From a virus, in the IMG/VR virus record IMGVR_UViG_3300032213_000901, positions 1 through 37,351 of that record: DNA of 37,351 bases; one strand, 5' to 3'. This document shows positions 13,686-21,625 of the stretch, one piece after another; within the stretch, counting starts at the first letter, position 1; each line of letters begins with the position of its first letter. Position numbers and translations under genes: made by a program. The notes under the pieces were generated by a model that did not search any database, was not told the origin of the DNA, and worked only from the letters and a program-made list of their open reading frames with translations.

Positions 13686-13988
13686 ATGCCCGCATACGAA
13701 GCCACGCCCGCCGAGCTCGAGCAGTACGGTGCGAACCTCAACATCTGGCAGCAGATTGCCCTTTTGCAGGCGTGGTCGCCTCTGATTGGCTACGGCCAGC
13801 GGCTCGTGAACGAGTCGGACCCGTACAAGAAGTCGCTCATCGTGGCCGAGGCCGCCGAATGGCTGGCCAGCAAGACAGACGCCAAGGCAGATGACCAGTT
13901 GGTGAAGCTCTTGGGCGACATCATCCGCACGCCGCAGGGCGAGGCCGTTGTGCGTTGGGCTCTGCTCCAAGTGGAGGCCGTCCGTTGA
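13686..13988 (+). CDS. Hypothetical helical protein
   Basis: 100 residues, ATG at 13686, with GAGGAGG (13672-13678) seven bases upstream. Helical throughout (NIWQQIALLQAWSPLIGYGQ; KKSLIVAEAAEWLASKTDAK). No membrane segment. The size and repeating helices suggest an oligomerising protein. It overlaps the next gene by four bases. No family recognised. Confidence 0.6.
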   Translation: MPAYEATPAELEQYGANLNIWQQIALLQAWSPLIGYGQRLVNESDPYKKSLIVAEAAEWLASKTDAKADDQLVKLLGDIIRTPQGEAVVRWALLQVEAVR

Positions 13989-14593
13989 ACGATGAGTCCG
14001 TCATACGCCTTGCTGCCGTGGTGGCGGCGGTTGCTTTGCTGGCCGCCCCGTACCGGAACGCAATCGCAGGCTGGCTCTCTGCGGCCACCGAAACCGCCAA
14101 GCAGCACCGAGCCAGCCTCGCCCGGCTCGCAGCCGCAGGGCTCTTGATCGCCGCTGCATGGGGGCAGATCCCAATGCCGCGAATGCCTGAAGGTGCCGTG
14201 CCCAGAATCGTTGTGGAGACGCCGAGCGTGGAGATGCAGGCCGTGGTGGCCCCGATTGCCCTGGCGATGAAAGGCATGCCGGCAGGTGACCGGCTTCTGT
14301 GGGCTCAAACGTGGACTAAGGCCGGCGTCGTTGTCGCCGGGGACGCTGTTACCACTGAGGTGGTCTTCACTGACACCCGCAGCCTCCGAGCCTTCACGGC
14401 GCTGGCCTTGGATATTGCATGGCGTCGAATCGGGCAACACGCCGCAGGTTCAAACGAGCCGCTACGGGCCGCCGTCGAGGCCGCCTATGGCCAGGTGCTT
14501 GGCAAAGACATTGTGCCGGTGACGGCCGACATGAGGGCACGGTACGTTGAACTCGCCAAGGCGATTGCGTGGGCTGGCCAAAACAAGGGTTGA
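13985..14593 (+). CDS. Two-TM membrane protein (holin candidate)
   Basis: 202 residues with a TTG start that overlaps the previous stop (TTGA). The first ATG in the frame does not give a better site. Two membrane segments: about 6-22 (IRLAAVVAAVALLAAPYR) and 45-60 (LARLAAAGLLIAAAWG), joined by a short loop. A 140-residue soluble domain follows. It directly precedes a secretable-type cysteine peptidase, so a holin or membrane scaffold role is plausible. The long soluble domain is unlike ordinary small holins. Confidence 0.55.
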   Translation: MNDESVIRLAAVVAAVALLAAPYRNAIAGWLSAATETAKQHRASLARLAAAGLLIAAAWGQIPMPRMPEGAVPRIVVETPSVEMQAVVAPIALAMKGMPAGDRLLWAQTWTKAGVVVAGDAVTTEVVFTDTRSLRAFTALALDIAWRRIGQHAAGSNEPLRAAVEAAYGQVLGKDIVPVTADMRARYVELAKAIAWAGQNKG

Positions 14594-14596
14594 GCG

Positions 14597-15511
14597 ATGA
14601 CGGGATTCGTTCCACTCTTTGGCTATCAGCCCAACCGTGCCGGCACCGATGCGTTCCTGTCTGCGCTCGACAAGCCAACGCTGGCGCAGGCCGGGCCTGA
14701 TCTCGCCCTGGACGAGTCCAAGGACGTTTTTCTTGGCAACGCCCTTCTGCAGGTGAATCCCGGCTGGAAGCGTGGGGCTCAATCAATCGGTTCATGTGTC
14801 GGCTGGGGTTGGAGCCTTGCCGTTGACGTTTTGGCCAGTTGCGATGTCGTTTTGCGCAACGAGCCCGAGGCGTACGGCGGTGACACGCTCTGCGCCAGCG
14901 TCTACGGGTTCAGTCGTGTTGAGGTGCGTGGATCTCGCAACCTAGGTGGCGACGGTTCCTACGGCGGTGCTGCGGCCAAGGCCGTGAGCAACTACGGCAC
15001 GCTGCACCTCGGCCAGGCGTACGGCACAAAGACTTACACAGAGCAAAGTGGCACGCTTGAAAAGTCGTGGGGCCGCGACGGCGTACCCGACAACCTCGAG
15101 CCGTTTGCCAAGCAGCACAAGGTGGCCAACGTCACGCTCGTAAGGACGTTTGAAGAAGCCGCCACGGCGATTCAGAACGGCTACCCGGTTGCAGTGTGCA
15201 GCGGCCAGGGCTTCAGCATGACGCTGCGTGACGGCTACCTCACGCCGTCTGGTAGTTGGGCACATTGCATGATGTTTCTTGGCGTGCGGTGGAAACCATA
15301 CCCGGCCCTGTACTGCGAAAATAGCTGGGGCAACTGCTACACGGGCACGCCAGACAAGAACGTGCCGAAGCCGTTTCAGCTAAGCGGCGGATGGGTGAAG
15401 GCCGCCACATGCACAAGCATGCTTTCCGGCGAAGACTCTTTTGCCCTCGCCGGCTTCGAGGGCTTCAAGCCACGGCAAATGCCCGACAACTGGCTCAGGG
15501 GAATCCTGTGA
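14597..15511 (+). CDS. Papain-like (C1-type) cysteine peptidase; possible lysis enzyme
   Basis: 304 residues, AAGGG 8 bases before the ATG. It has the papain-fold triad in order: Cys67 in QSIGSCVGWGW with Gln62 as oxyanion residue, His223 in GSWAHCMMFLG, and Asn242 in YCENSWGN. The spacing matches C1A-like peptidases. No signal peptide. Genes on both sides encode membrane proteins and a lipoprotein, the usual company of an endolysin, yet no muramidase, amidase or other endolysin is visible in the genome. It may cut a protein or peptide part of the host envelope, or act on the virion. Confidence 0.8.
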   Translation: MTGFVPLFGYQPNRAGTDAFLSALDKPTLAQAGPDLALDESKDVFLGNALLQVNPGWKRGAQSIGSCVGWGWSLAVDVLASCDVVLRNEPEAYGGDTLCASVYGFSRVEVRGSRNLGGDGSYGGAAAKAVSNYGTLHLGQAYGTKTYTEQSGTLEKSWGRDGVPDNLEPFAKQHKVANVTLVRTFEEAATAIQNGYPVAVCSGQGFSMTLRDGYLTPSGSWAHCMMFLGVRWKPYPALYCENSWGNCYTGTPDKNVPKPFQLSGGWVKAATCTSMLSGEDSFALAGFEGFKPRQMPDNWLRGIL

Positions 15512-15777
15512 TGCGTTTTCTCGTCTGCCTGCTCGTCGTGTCCGGTTGCGTCGTGGCATCCATGCCACCGGATGACGGCTTGACTGCCGATCTAGCCTGC
15601 GAGACGGCCCGCATGGTGACGCAGCTGCGGCAAGAGATCGCCCCGACGCCTGTGACGGACGAGTGCGAGAACTGTCACGGCAAGGGCACTCTCGGTGACG
15701 GCAAGATCAGCACAACTTGTCCGGTTTGCGGTGGCACCGGAAAGAAGCCAAAGAGCGTGTGCCTCAACTGTAAATGA
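15511..15777 (+). CDS. Lipoprotein with DnaJ-type zinc-finger motifs
   Basis: 88 residues, ATG overlapping the previous stop by one base. Signal peptide with lipobox VSGC (Cys13 would be lipidated). The mature part has ECENCHGKG (51-59), CPVCGGTG (70-77) and CLNC (84-87), the CxxCxGxG pattern of DnaJ zinc fingers. Such a protein would sit on a membrane surface in the periplasm. Position next to TM proteins would suit an outer-membrane spanin subunit, but the zinc finger is not a spanin feature. Confidence 0.7.
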   Translation: MRFLVCLLVVSGCVVASMPPDDGLTADLACETARMVTQLRQEIAPTPVTDECENCHGKGTLGDGKISTTCPVCGGTGKKPKSVCLNCK

Positions 15778-16094
15778 CACTCTCAGAACTTCACGAATCC
15801 GTGTGGAACGACTTGCCGCTCACCAAGCGGGTAGCAGGACGTGCCCGCGTTGCTCGCATCATCAACCGGGCGCTGAAGAAATGGCCCGTGGCGGTGCTTC
15901 GCCAGTGCGATGAGCAAGAAGCTGAAGTTGTCGGCGTCCACCTGGCCCGCAGCATCAAGCGAGAAGAGCACAACGAGGTTGGCATGGGGTTCATTCTCGC
16001 CATGGTGCTTGGCACGCTCATCAGCGAAATCATCAAGCAACTGCTGAAGAAGTGGTGGGCGAACCACGAAGAAATGACGGAGCTTTGCCGATGA
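15774..16094 (+). CDS. Single-TM protein of the lysis-like region
   Basis: 106 residues, coupled to the lipoprotein (ATGA). N-terminal 70 residues are charged and helical. One membrane segment lies near residues 70-90 (GMGFILAMVLGTLISEIIKQ), followed by a basic LLKKWW stretch. It overlaps the next gene by four bases. Could be a holin or antiholin; no family match. Confidence 0.55.
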   Translation: MTLSELHESVWNDLPLTKRVAGRARVARIINRALKKWPVAVLRQCDEQEAEVVGVHLARSIKREEHNEVGMGFILAMVLGTLISEIIKQLLKKWWANHEEMTELCR

Positions 16095-16333
16095 CCGAGG
16101 CCGCTAAGGACACGCTTTACAGCATCATTGAACGGTGGGGATTTCCTACTTTGGTCGCCATTGCCTGCGGCTGGGTGCTACGCCAGGACGTGCTGCTGCC
16201 GCTCGTTGAAGAACACCGATCTTTTGTGCAGAGCCTCAGCGAGACGCAACGCGAGATCAGCAAGGCCGTGAGCGAGCAGACAAGGTTGCTTTACGCCCTA
16301 CAGCCTCGAGCGGCAGAACAGCAGGAGAACTAA
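16091..16333 (+). CDS. Single-TM protein with coiled coil (holin or inner-spanin-like)
   Basis: 80 residues. One membrane segment at about 17-30 (GFPTLVAIACGWVL), then a predicted coiled coil (HRSFVQSLSETQREISKAVS). An N-terminal anchor plus a coiled coil is the layout of inner-membrane spanins, and the upstream lipoprotein could be its partner. Equally it could be a small holin. The sequence cannot decide. Confidence 0.55.
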   Translation: MTEAAKDTLYSIIERWGFPTLVAIACGWVLRQDVLLPLVEEHRSFVQSLSETQREISKAVSEQTRLLYALQPRAAEQQEN

Positions 16334-16336
16334 GCC

Positions 16337-17113
16337 ATGGGGATGAGCCCGAAACTATTGAGGCCGCGAGCAACAGGCTTCACGCCTCGCTCAATCAGCG
16401 GCCTTTCTATCTGGCTTGATGCCAACACGTCCGGGTCACTCTTTCAAAACAGCGACGGCACCTCCTCGTCTGTTGCGGCCGACGATCCTGTTGGCTACTG
16501 GAAAGACCTTAGCGGCAACGGACGCCATTACACGCAATCCACAAACAACAACCGGCCGCTTCTGAAGCTTGCAACGCACAACGGCAAAAACTCGCTGTAC
16601 TTTGATGGCTCTGTCAGCCTGCTGGGGATCACAAACTCAGCAACTAATATCGTCAACGCCAATATCTGCGATTCCAGTGGGGCGTGTGCTTTTGTCGCGT
16701 ATGAGCCAAACAGCGATACGCAGTACGCGGTCTTGAAAACCGGTTATTCCGCTTCTGGCTATGACCGATTTAACACCAGCAACTATCACGGGTGCTTCAG
16801 GGCTTCGCGATTTGGTGGGCTAGTCAACCCCGCCCCGTCTTCTGGCAAAACAATCCTGACAAGTTCGTCGGTGGTGGCTTCCGACAAGCAGGCGTTTCGG
16901 GTTAACGGAACAGAACTTCAATCGCAAACGTGTGCTACCACATATGCGACTTGGCGTGCCTTTTCCAGCCAAGCGTGGAGCGTTGGGGCAGACGCCGCCT
17001 ATCTCGCTGGCTGGGTGTGCGAGGTGATCATTCTTGGCCGTGCTGCCACCGACGCCGAAATCGCAAAGGTCGAAAAGTACCTGAGTTCTAAATACGGGAT
17101 CACCATCGCATGA
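16337..17113 (+). CDS. LamG/concanavalin-like surface protein
   Basis: 258 residues. Fits the lectin-like jelly-roll seen in phage and planctomycete proteins: ISGLSIWLDANTSGSL, DPVGYWKDLSGNGRHYTQ, NSLYFDGS, and an end of GWVCEVIILGRAATDAEIAK with the final YLSSKYGI helix. Such domains bind sugars or other surface ligands. In phages they occur in tail fibres or virion decorations. Here it lies between the lysis-like genes and the packaging genes, so it may be a receptor-binding or decoration protein. Confidence 0.75.
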   Translation: MGMSPKLLRPRATGFTPRSISGLSIWLDANTSGSLFQNSDGTSSSVAADDPVGYWKDLSGNGRHYTQSTNNNRPLLKLATHNGKNSLYFDGSVSLLGITNSATNIVNANICDSSGACAFVAYEPNSDTQYAVLKTGYSASGYDRFNTSNYHGCFRASRFGGLVNPAPSSGKTILTSSSVVASDKQAFRVNGTELQSQTCATTYATWRAFSSQAWSVGADAAYLAGWVCEVIILGRAATDAEIAKVEKYLSSKYGITIA

Positions 17114-17397
17114 ATCAGCGATTCTTCCGAGCCGAAGAAAACGCCTACGAGCTGGCGCGCGCTACATTGGATGTTGCGTGGGGGCTTCCGAGTCACGGTC
17201 AGCTGACGTGTATTGAGCCGGCGGTTACGGCACCGAGAAGGGCAGACGGTCAGGTCTACTTGGCGACATACGATACGTTCTGCGACTACGAGGCCGCAGC
17301 CGAGCTGCTTCCGCAGTTGCTCGCCAGCGGTGCAGTGGAGGAGATCACAGAGGCCGAGTACCGTGCCGCCGTAGAGTCTCCTAGTCCTGTGAGCTAG
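17110..17397 (+). CDS. Hypothetical protein after the LamG-like gene
   Basis: 95 residues, ATGA-coupled to the LamG-like gene. Mixed alpha/beta with an acidic C-terminus (GAVEEITEAEYRAAVESPSP). Coupling suggests a partner or chaperone of the surface protein. No family recognised. Confidence 0.6.
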   Translation: MNQRFFRAEENAYELARATLDVAWGLPSHGQLTCIEPAVTAPRRADGQVYLATYDTFCDYEAAAELLPQLLASGAVEEITEAEYRAAVESPSPVS

Positions 17398-17401
17398 TGA
17401 A

Positions 17402-17465
17402 CTGCAAGAGTTGCCGCAGATTCCCGTACAGTAACGGCAGAGGCCACGATTCGGGCACGACCCGA
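17402..17465 (+). promoter_or_regulatory. Shared late leader, copy C (CTGCAAG motif plus hairpins)
   Basis: CTGCAAGAGTTGCC (17402-17415) begins an 85-base leader before the structural gene at 17487. It is the same pattern as before the capsid gene (22775) and the tail tube gene (27890). TGCCG/CGGCA (17412-17439) and TCGGG-CACGA-CCCGA (17451-17465) can form hairpins. Likely a late-gene control region; whether it acts in DNA or RNA is not known. Confidence 0.5.
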
Positions 17466-17486
17466 GCCACACACTGAGGAGCGATC

Positions 17487-17840
17487 ATGAGTCAGGTACG
17501 CATCCGCCGAAGCTTTCGCGTTGTCACCGCCACGGTTGCGACGGCCACGGCCAGCTGCACGACGCTGCGGCTCGAGGACATGGCAGGCGCTGTGATGCAG
17601 CTGCCGACGATCACGACGAATGCCGCGACGATCAACGTCTGGGGAAACACCACGGACGCTGGCACGTTCGCTCAGTTGTACGGCTCTGACGGCTCGGTGG
17701 CTTCTATTACGCTGGCCCCCAGCACGACGAATCAAACGATGTACGCTCTGCCCGACGCAGCCTATGCCGTGCCATACGTCAAGCTTGTGGCAGCCAACAC
17801 CAACGCCACGGCAACTGTGTCGATCGTGATGAAGTCCTAG
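17487..17840 (+). CDS. Putative small virion / decoration protein
   Basis: 117 residues, Thr/Ala/Val-rich and beta-strand-rich throughout (VVTATVATATASCTTLRLED; TINVWGNTTDAGTFAQLYGS). This is the composition of capsid decoration or tail-associated beta-sandwich proteins. GAGGAGCG precedes the ATG. It has a dedicated leader like those of the capsid and tail tube genes, which suggests high late expression. The next gene starts inside its stop codon. Confidence 0.55.
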   Translation: MSQVRIRRSFRVVTATVATATASCTTLRLEDMAGAVMQLPTITTNAATINVWGNTTDAGTFAQLYGSDGSVASITLAPSTTNQTMYALPDAAYAVPYVKLVAANTNATATVSIVMKS

Positions 17841-18187
17841 TGCCCACCCGCATCCCAATCCACAGGCCGCTGCGTCTGCGTCCCGCCCGCAAGCGAGACG
17901 AGAGCACCCGCCCAAACGCGGCAGCCCGTGGGTATTGCTCCAAGGCTCACAGGGCGTGGCGGCAGGCCGTGCTGACGCGAGACGCTTGGACGTGCAGGGA
18001 GTGCGGTCGCGTCTGCGGTGGCCCTAAGGAGGCACAGGCTGACCACGTAACGCCGATTAGCCAAGGCGGCGAGCGGTACGACGTTCAGAACGGGCAATGC
18101 CTCTGTATCGCGTGCCACGCACGCAAGACGCTGCGAGAACGCGGCGACCGGGGGCGGGTCGGAAGTATGGGCGAGCCGGTTATATAA
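17840..18187 (+). CDS. HNH endonuclease of the packaging module
   Basis: 115 residues from the GTG that overlaps the previous stop. HNH motif: CRECGRVCGG with the first zinc pair near residue 52, ADHVTPISQGG containing the Asp-His pair, Asn in VQNGQ, and CIACHARK with the second pair. HNH proteins next to small terminase genes are common in HK97-type phages, where they assist cutting of concatemers during packaging. No role as a homing nuclease needs to be assumed. Confidence 0.82.
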   Translation: MPTRIPIHRPLRLRPARKRDESTRPNAAARGYCSKAHRAWRQAVLTRDAWTCRECGRVCGGPKEAQADHVTPISQGGERYDVQNGQCLCIACHARKTLRERGDRGRVGSMGEPVI

Positions 18188-18253
18188 ACCCCGTGGTATC
18201 CCTCTGCGTGCGTGCGGGAGAAATCCGACGCCGTTTTTTAAGAGCCAATCGCA

Positions 18254-18715
18254 ATGGGCCGAAAACCAAAGCCAACCGCCATCAAGATTCTTGAAGGCAC
18301 CCAACGCGGCCCGGCCAAACGTGAGCCGTCCGCGCCTCCCGGCACGCCGCCGATTCCGGAACGCCTGGCCGTTGAGCCGATTGCGGTTGCCAAGTGGCAC
18401 GAACTCGTTGACATCCTTGCGAGCATGGGAGTGCTGACCACGGGTGACGGCGAAGCTTTGGCCACGCTATGTGAAGTCCACGCAGCTGCTCAAGCCTGCC
18501 TGCTCGAGCTCAGGGCCAGCGGACCGACGATCAAAACGGATCTCGGTGGCGTCAAACCGAATCCCGCCGGCAGTCTGTATCGCGGGCTCGTCGTGTTGCA
18601 GGCCAGCCTGATGGGTGACTTCGGACTGACACCGAGCAGCAGGGTGCGACTTGGGACGAAAGCCGAAACGCCCAAAGACGACCTCGAGGCGTTCTTCGCC
18701 TCCGAAGGTGCCTAA
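18254..18715 (+). CDS. terS: Phage terminase small subunit, P27 family
   Basis: 153 residues. Typical P27-family start (MGRKPKPTAIKILEGTQRGP), then PIPERLAVEPIAVAKWHELV and an HTH-like helix pair, with LTPSSRVRLG near the end. The small subunit recognises phage DNA and regulates the large subunit. It overlaps the large terminase by 8 bases if the latter begins at the GTG at 18708. The 66-base gap upstream holds a T6 run (18235-18240) but no clear hairpin. Confidence 0.88.
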   Translation: MGRKPKPTAIKILEGTQRGPAKREPSAPPGTPPIPERLAVEPIAVAKWHELVDILASMGVLTTGDGEALATLCEVHAAAQACLLELRASGPTIKTDLGGVKPNPAGSLYRGLVVLQASLMGDFGLTPSSRVRLGTKAETPKDDLEAFFASEGA

Positions 18716-20270
18716 GCTTTCGCCTGCTGGCGAGGCTAAGTACCGGCGAGTGGTGCGGTTCTTTGAAGGCGTGCTGCGTCACTCAAAGGGCCAGCATTCC
18801 GGCGAGCACTTCAAGCTCTTGCCGTGGCAGCACGACATCTTCCGCGAGCTCTTCGGCCGGCTGAAGCCCGATGGCATGCGGCAGCATCGCGTGGCCTACA
18901 TTGAGGTGCCCAAAAAGAACGGCAAGTCCACACTGCTTGCAGGCATCGCCCTGTACATGCTCCTGGCCGACGAGGAGCCGGGGGCGGAAGTCTACGGTGC
19001 GGCCTGCGACCGAGAGCAGGCAGGCATCATCTACCGCGAAGCCGCCGCGATGGTGCGGGCGTCACCTGCCCTGTCCAAGGTGCTTGAGGTGGTGGACAGC
19101 CGCAAGACGATCATTCACCGAGCCAGCAACTCGTTTTACCGGGTGCTGTCGGCTGATGCGTTCCGTGCCGAAGGGCTCAACATTCACGCCCTGCTCTTTG
19201 ACGAACTTCACGCCCAGCGTGATCGCCGCCTGTGGGACGCACTCAGGTACGGCGGTGCTTCCCGCCGGCAACCGCTGCTGCTGTCCATCACCACTGCCGG
19301 CGAGTTGGACCGCAAGGCACTCTGGTGGGAGCAGCGAACGTATGCCGAGCGGTGCGCCGCAGATCCGACGCTAGACCCTGCCTTCTTTGGCTGCGTCTAC
19401 AAGGCCGACGAAGCCGATGACCCTTTTGCGGAAGCGACGTGGCACAAGGCCAACCCATCACTGGGCCACACCATCACGCTGGAGTCATTCGCGGCAGACG
19501 CGCTAGAGGCCAAGAACAGCCCCAGCAAACTCAACTCGTTCCTGCGTTACCGTCTCGACGTGGCCACGGCGTCAGACGTGCGGTGGATTCTGCCAGATAA
19601 ATGGGCAGCATGCGGTGGAGAACTTCGCCAGCTCGACGGCCGCCAGGCGTACGTTGGGCTGGACTTGTCGAGCACCACTGACTTGACCTGCGCCGTGTAT
19701 CTCTTCCCAGACGATGACGGCACCTTTGACGTACTGCCATTCTTCTGGGCTGCGTCCGAGAACGCTCAAGGCCGGGCACACCGGGACAAGGTGCCCTATC
19801 TTGACTGGGCCAAGGAACGTACTGAGTACGGGCCGCTGCTACGGCTCACGGACGGCAATGCCACCGACTACGACACCGTGCGGCGAGACATCAACGAAAT
19901 CAGCAAGCGTTTCGTGATTCGGCAGATGGGAATTGATCCCTGGAATGCCCAACACGTCGCCCAGCAACTGCAAGCAGATGGCTATGACATCGTAGCCTTT
20001 AGGCAGGGCTTCGGCTCAATGTCGAGCCCAGCCAAGTTCTTGGAGACGTTGGTTCTCGGCGGCAAGCTGCGGCACGCCAATAACCCGCTGCTGTCGTGGA
20101 TGGCCAGTTCCGTGGCAATCGAAATGAACCACGCAGGCGACATCAAATTAAGCAAGAGCAAAAGCACAGAACGCATTGACGGCATGGTGGCACTCGTGGA
20201 AGCAGTTGGCCTGTGGCAGACGGCAACCGCACCGAAGCCAGAACAAACTTGGGAAATCCACACGATATGA
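18708..20270 (+). CDS. terL: Phage terminase large subunit (HK97-type)
   Basis: 520 residues with ATPase and nuclease domains. Walker A-like VPKKNGKST (68-75), Walker B LLFDE (162-166), coupling-motif region LLLSITTAGE. The RNase H-like nuclease has YVGLDLSSTTDLT as its first Asp strand, and later the GIDPWNA and ERIDGMVALVEAVG metal site. It packages DNA into the prohead. The GTG at 18708 is preferred: it overlaps the small subunit stop and precedes the conserved LSPAGEAKYRRVVRFFEGVL. A TTG at 18651 would give a 65-base overlap. Confidence 0.92.
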   Translation: MPKLSPAGEAKYRRVVRFFEGVLRHSKGQHSGEHFKLLPWQHDIFRELFGRLKPDGMRQHRVAYIEVPKKNGKSTLLAGIALYMLLADEEPGAEVYGAACDREQAGIIYREAAAMVRASPALSKVLEVVDSRKTIIHRASNSFYRVLSADAFRAEGLNIHALLFDELHAQRDRRLWDALRYGGASRRQPLLLSITTAGELDRKALWWEQRTYAERCAADPTLDPAFFGCVYKADEADDPFAEATWHKANPSLGHTITLESFAADALEAKNSPSKLNSFLRYRLDVATASDVRWILPDKWAACGGELRQLDGRQAYVGLDLSSTTDLTCAVYLFPDDDGTFDVLPFFWAASENAQGRAHRDKVPYLDWAKERTEYGPLLRLTDGNATDYDTVRRDINEISKRFVIRQMGIDPWNAQHVAQQLQADGYDIVAFRQGFGSMSSPAKFLETLVLGGKLRHANNPLLSWMASSVAIEMNHAGDIKLSKSKSTERIDGMVALVEAVGLWQTATAPKPEQTWEIHTI

Positions 20271-21625
20271 TCGCCAACGCCGAGACGCCCGAGAAGTCGT
20301 ATCGCATCATTGATCTGCGCGGCTCGTACGGCGACGGGTGGAGCGAGTCGCCTGCTCGAGGCCCGGCCGGGGTTCGCATCACGCCCGAGACTGCGCTGAT
20401 GTGCTCGGCGGTGCTGGCGTGCGTGCGGCTGATTGCCGAGAACGTGGCTACGATTCCACTGCACCTGTACCGGCGGCTGGCAGAAGGCGGCAAAGAACGT
20501 GCCCGCGATCTGCCGCTGTATCGGATTCTGAGCCAAGCACCCAACGGCTGGCAGACTAGCTTTGAGTTCCGCGAAATGCTGACGGCTCACTGCCTGCTCT
20601 ATGGAAACGCTTACGCGGAGATCCGCAGCGGTTCCGCCGGGGCTGTGACTGAGCTCTGGCCGCTGCACCCGTCACGAATGAAGGTGACGCAGCTGGAAGA
20701 CGGCACGCTGCGGTACTGCTACCGCGAGCAGAACGGCAGTGAAACGTACTACCGACAGGATCAGATTTTTCACCTGCGGTGGCTGAGCCAGGACGGCGTG
20801 ACGGGCATGCTGCCAATCACGCTCTCGCGTGACGCTATCGCCTTAGCCCAGGCCCTTGAGGCTCACGGCGGCTCGTACTTCGGCAACGCCTGCCGGCTGT
20901 CGGGGCTTATGGAGAGCGACAACCCGATAACGGTTGAAACTGCCGAGCGTTTGCGTGAGCAGTTTGAGCGTATCCACCGTGGTGCTGATCGTGCCCACAG
21001 GACGGCTGTACTGCCGCAAGGCGTGCATTGGAAAGACGTGCAGGCGAGCAACGAGGCAAGCCAGTTCCTTGAGACGAGGGCGTATCAGACGGTTGAGATT
21101 TGCCGTGCGTACCGGGTGGACCCGTCGTATGTGCAAGACAAGACCAAGGTGGGCTACGCGAGCCAAGAGCAGGCCGCCATCGACTTGGTTCAACAGACGT
21201 TATTGCCGTGGTTCCGCCGTTGGGAATCCGCCATCACGCGGGATCTCGTCACGCAAGATGACATCTATTTCGCTGAGTTTGATACCCGTGGCCTGCTGCG
21301 TGGCGACTTGGCCGCCCAAGGTGCATGGCTGCAGACGATGCTCACCACCGGCATCTACAGCGTGAACGAGTGCCGCGAGGTTCTGAATATGAACCCGATT
21401 GGCCCAGAGGGCGATCAGCGGTACATGCAGATGAACTTGACCACCATGCAGGGCATCGCTGCCGATGCCAGCGTGGGTAATGCTGGCGAGCCCGCACCGG
21501 CCGACAATCTGCCCGTTTCGTACACCGACGAACTACTCAACGGCGAGACGCCGTCGGAAGGTGCCGTTAAGCCTGCCGGCCCAATGCCACGCTCTCGCAA
21601 GCCCCGCAAGAAGCCAAATGGCTAA
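20267..21625 (+). CDS. Portal protein (HK97 family)
   Basis: 452 residues, ATG overlapping the terminase stop (ATGA). Portal signatures: CSAVLACVRLIAENVATIPL, LYRILSQAPNGWQTSFEFRE, YGNAYAEI, LWPLHPSRM, and VQDKTKVGYASQEQAAIDLV. The dodecamer forms the DNA entry channel at one capsid vertex. The C-terminal 40 residues are low complexity and basic. It overlaps the protease gene by 8 bases, typical of head modules. Confidence 0.92.
   Translation: MIANAETPEKSYRIIDLRGSYGDGWSESPARGPAGVRITPETALMCSAVLACVRLIAENVATIPLHLYRRLAEGGKERARDLPLYRILSQAPNGWQTSFEFREMLTAHCLLYGNAYAEIRSGSAGAVTELWPLHPSRMKVTQLEDGTLRYCYREQNGSETYYRQDQIFHLRWLSQDGVTGMLPITLSRDAIALAQALEAHGGSYFGNACRLSGLMESDNPITVETAERLREQFERIHRGADRAHRTAVLPQGVHWKDVQASNEASQFLETRAYQTVEICRAYRVDPSYVQDKTKVGYASQEQAAIDLVQQTLLPWFRRWESAITRDLVTQDDIYFAEFDTRGLLRGDLAAQGAWLQTMLTTGIYSVNECREVLNMNPIGPEGDQRYMQMNLTTMQGIAADASVGNAGEPAPADNLPVSYTDELLNGETPSEGAVKPAGPMPRSRKPRKKPNG

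Noticed and set aside
18651-18707. Longer start for the large terminase at the TTG at 18651
   Set aside because: It would overlap the small terminase by 65 bases, and the added residues are basic and unlike terminase starts; GTG at 18708 fits better.
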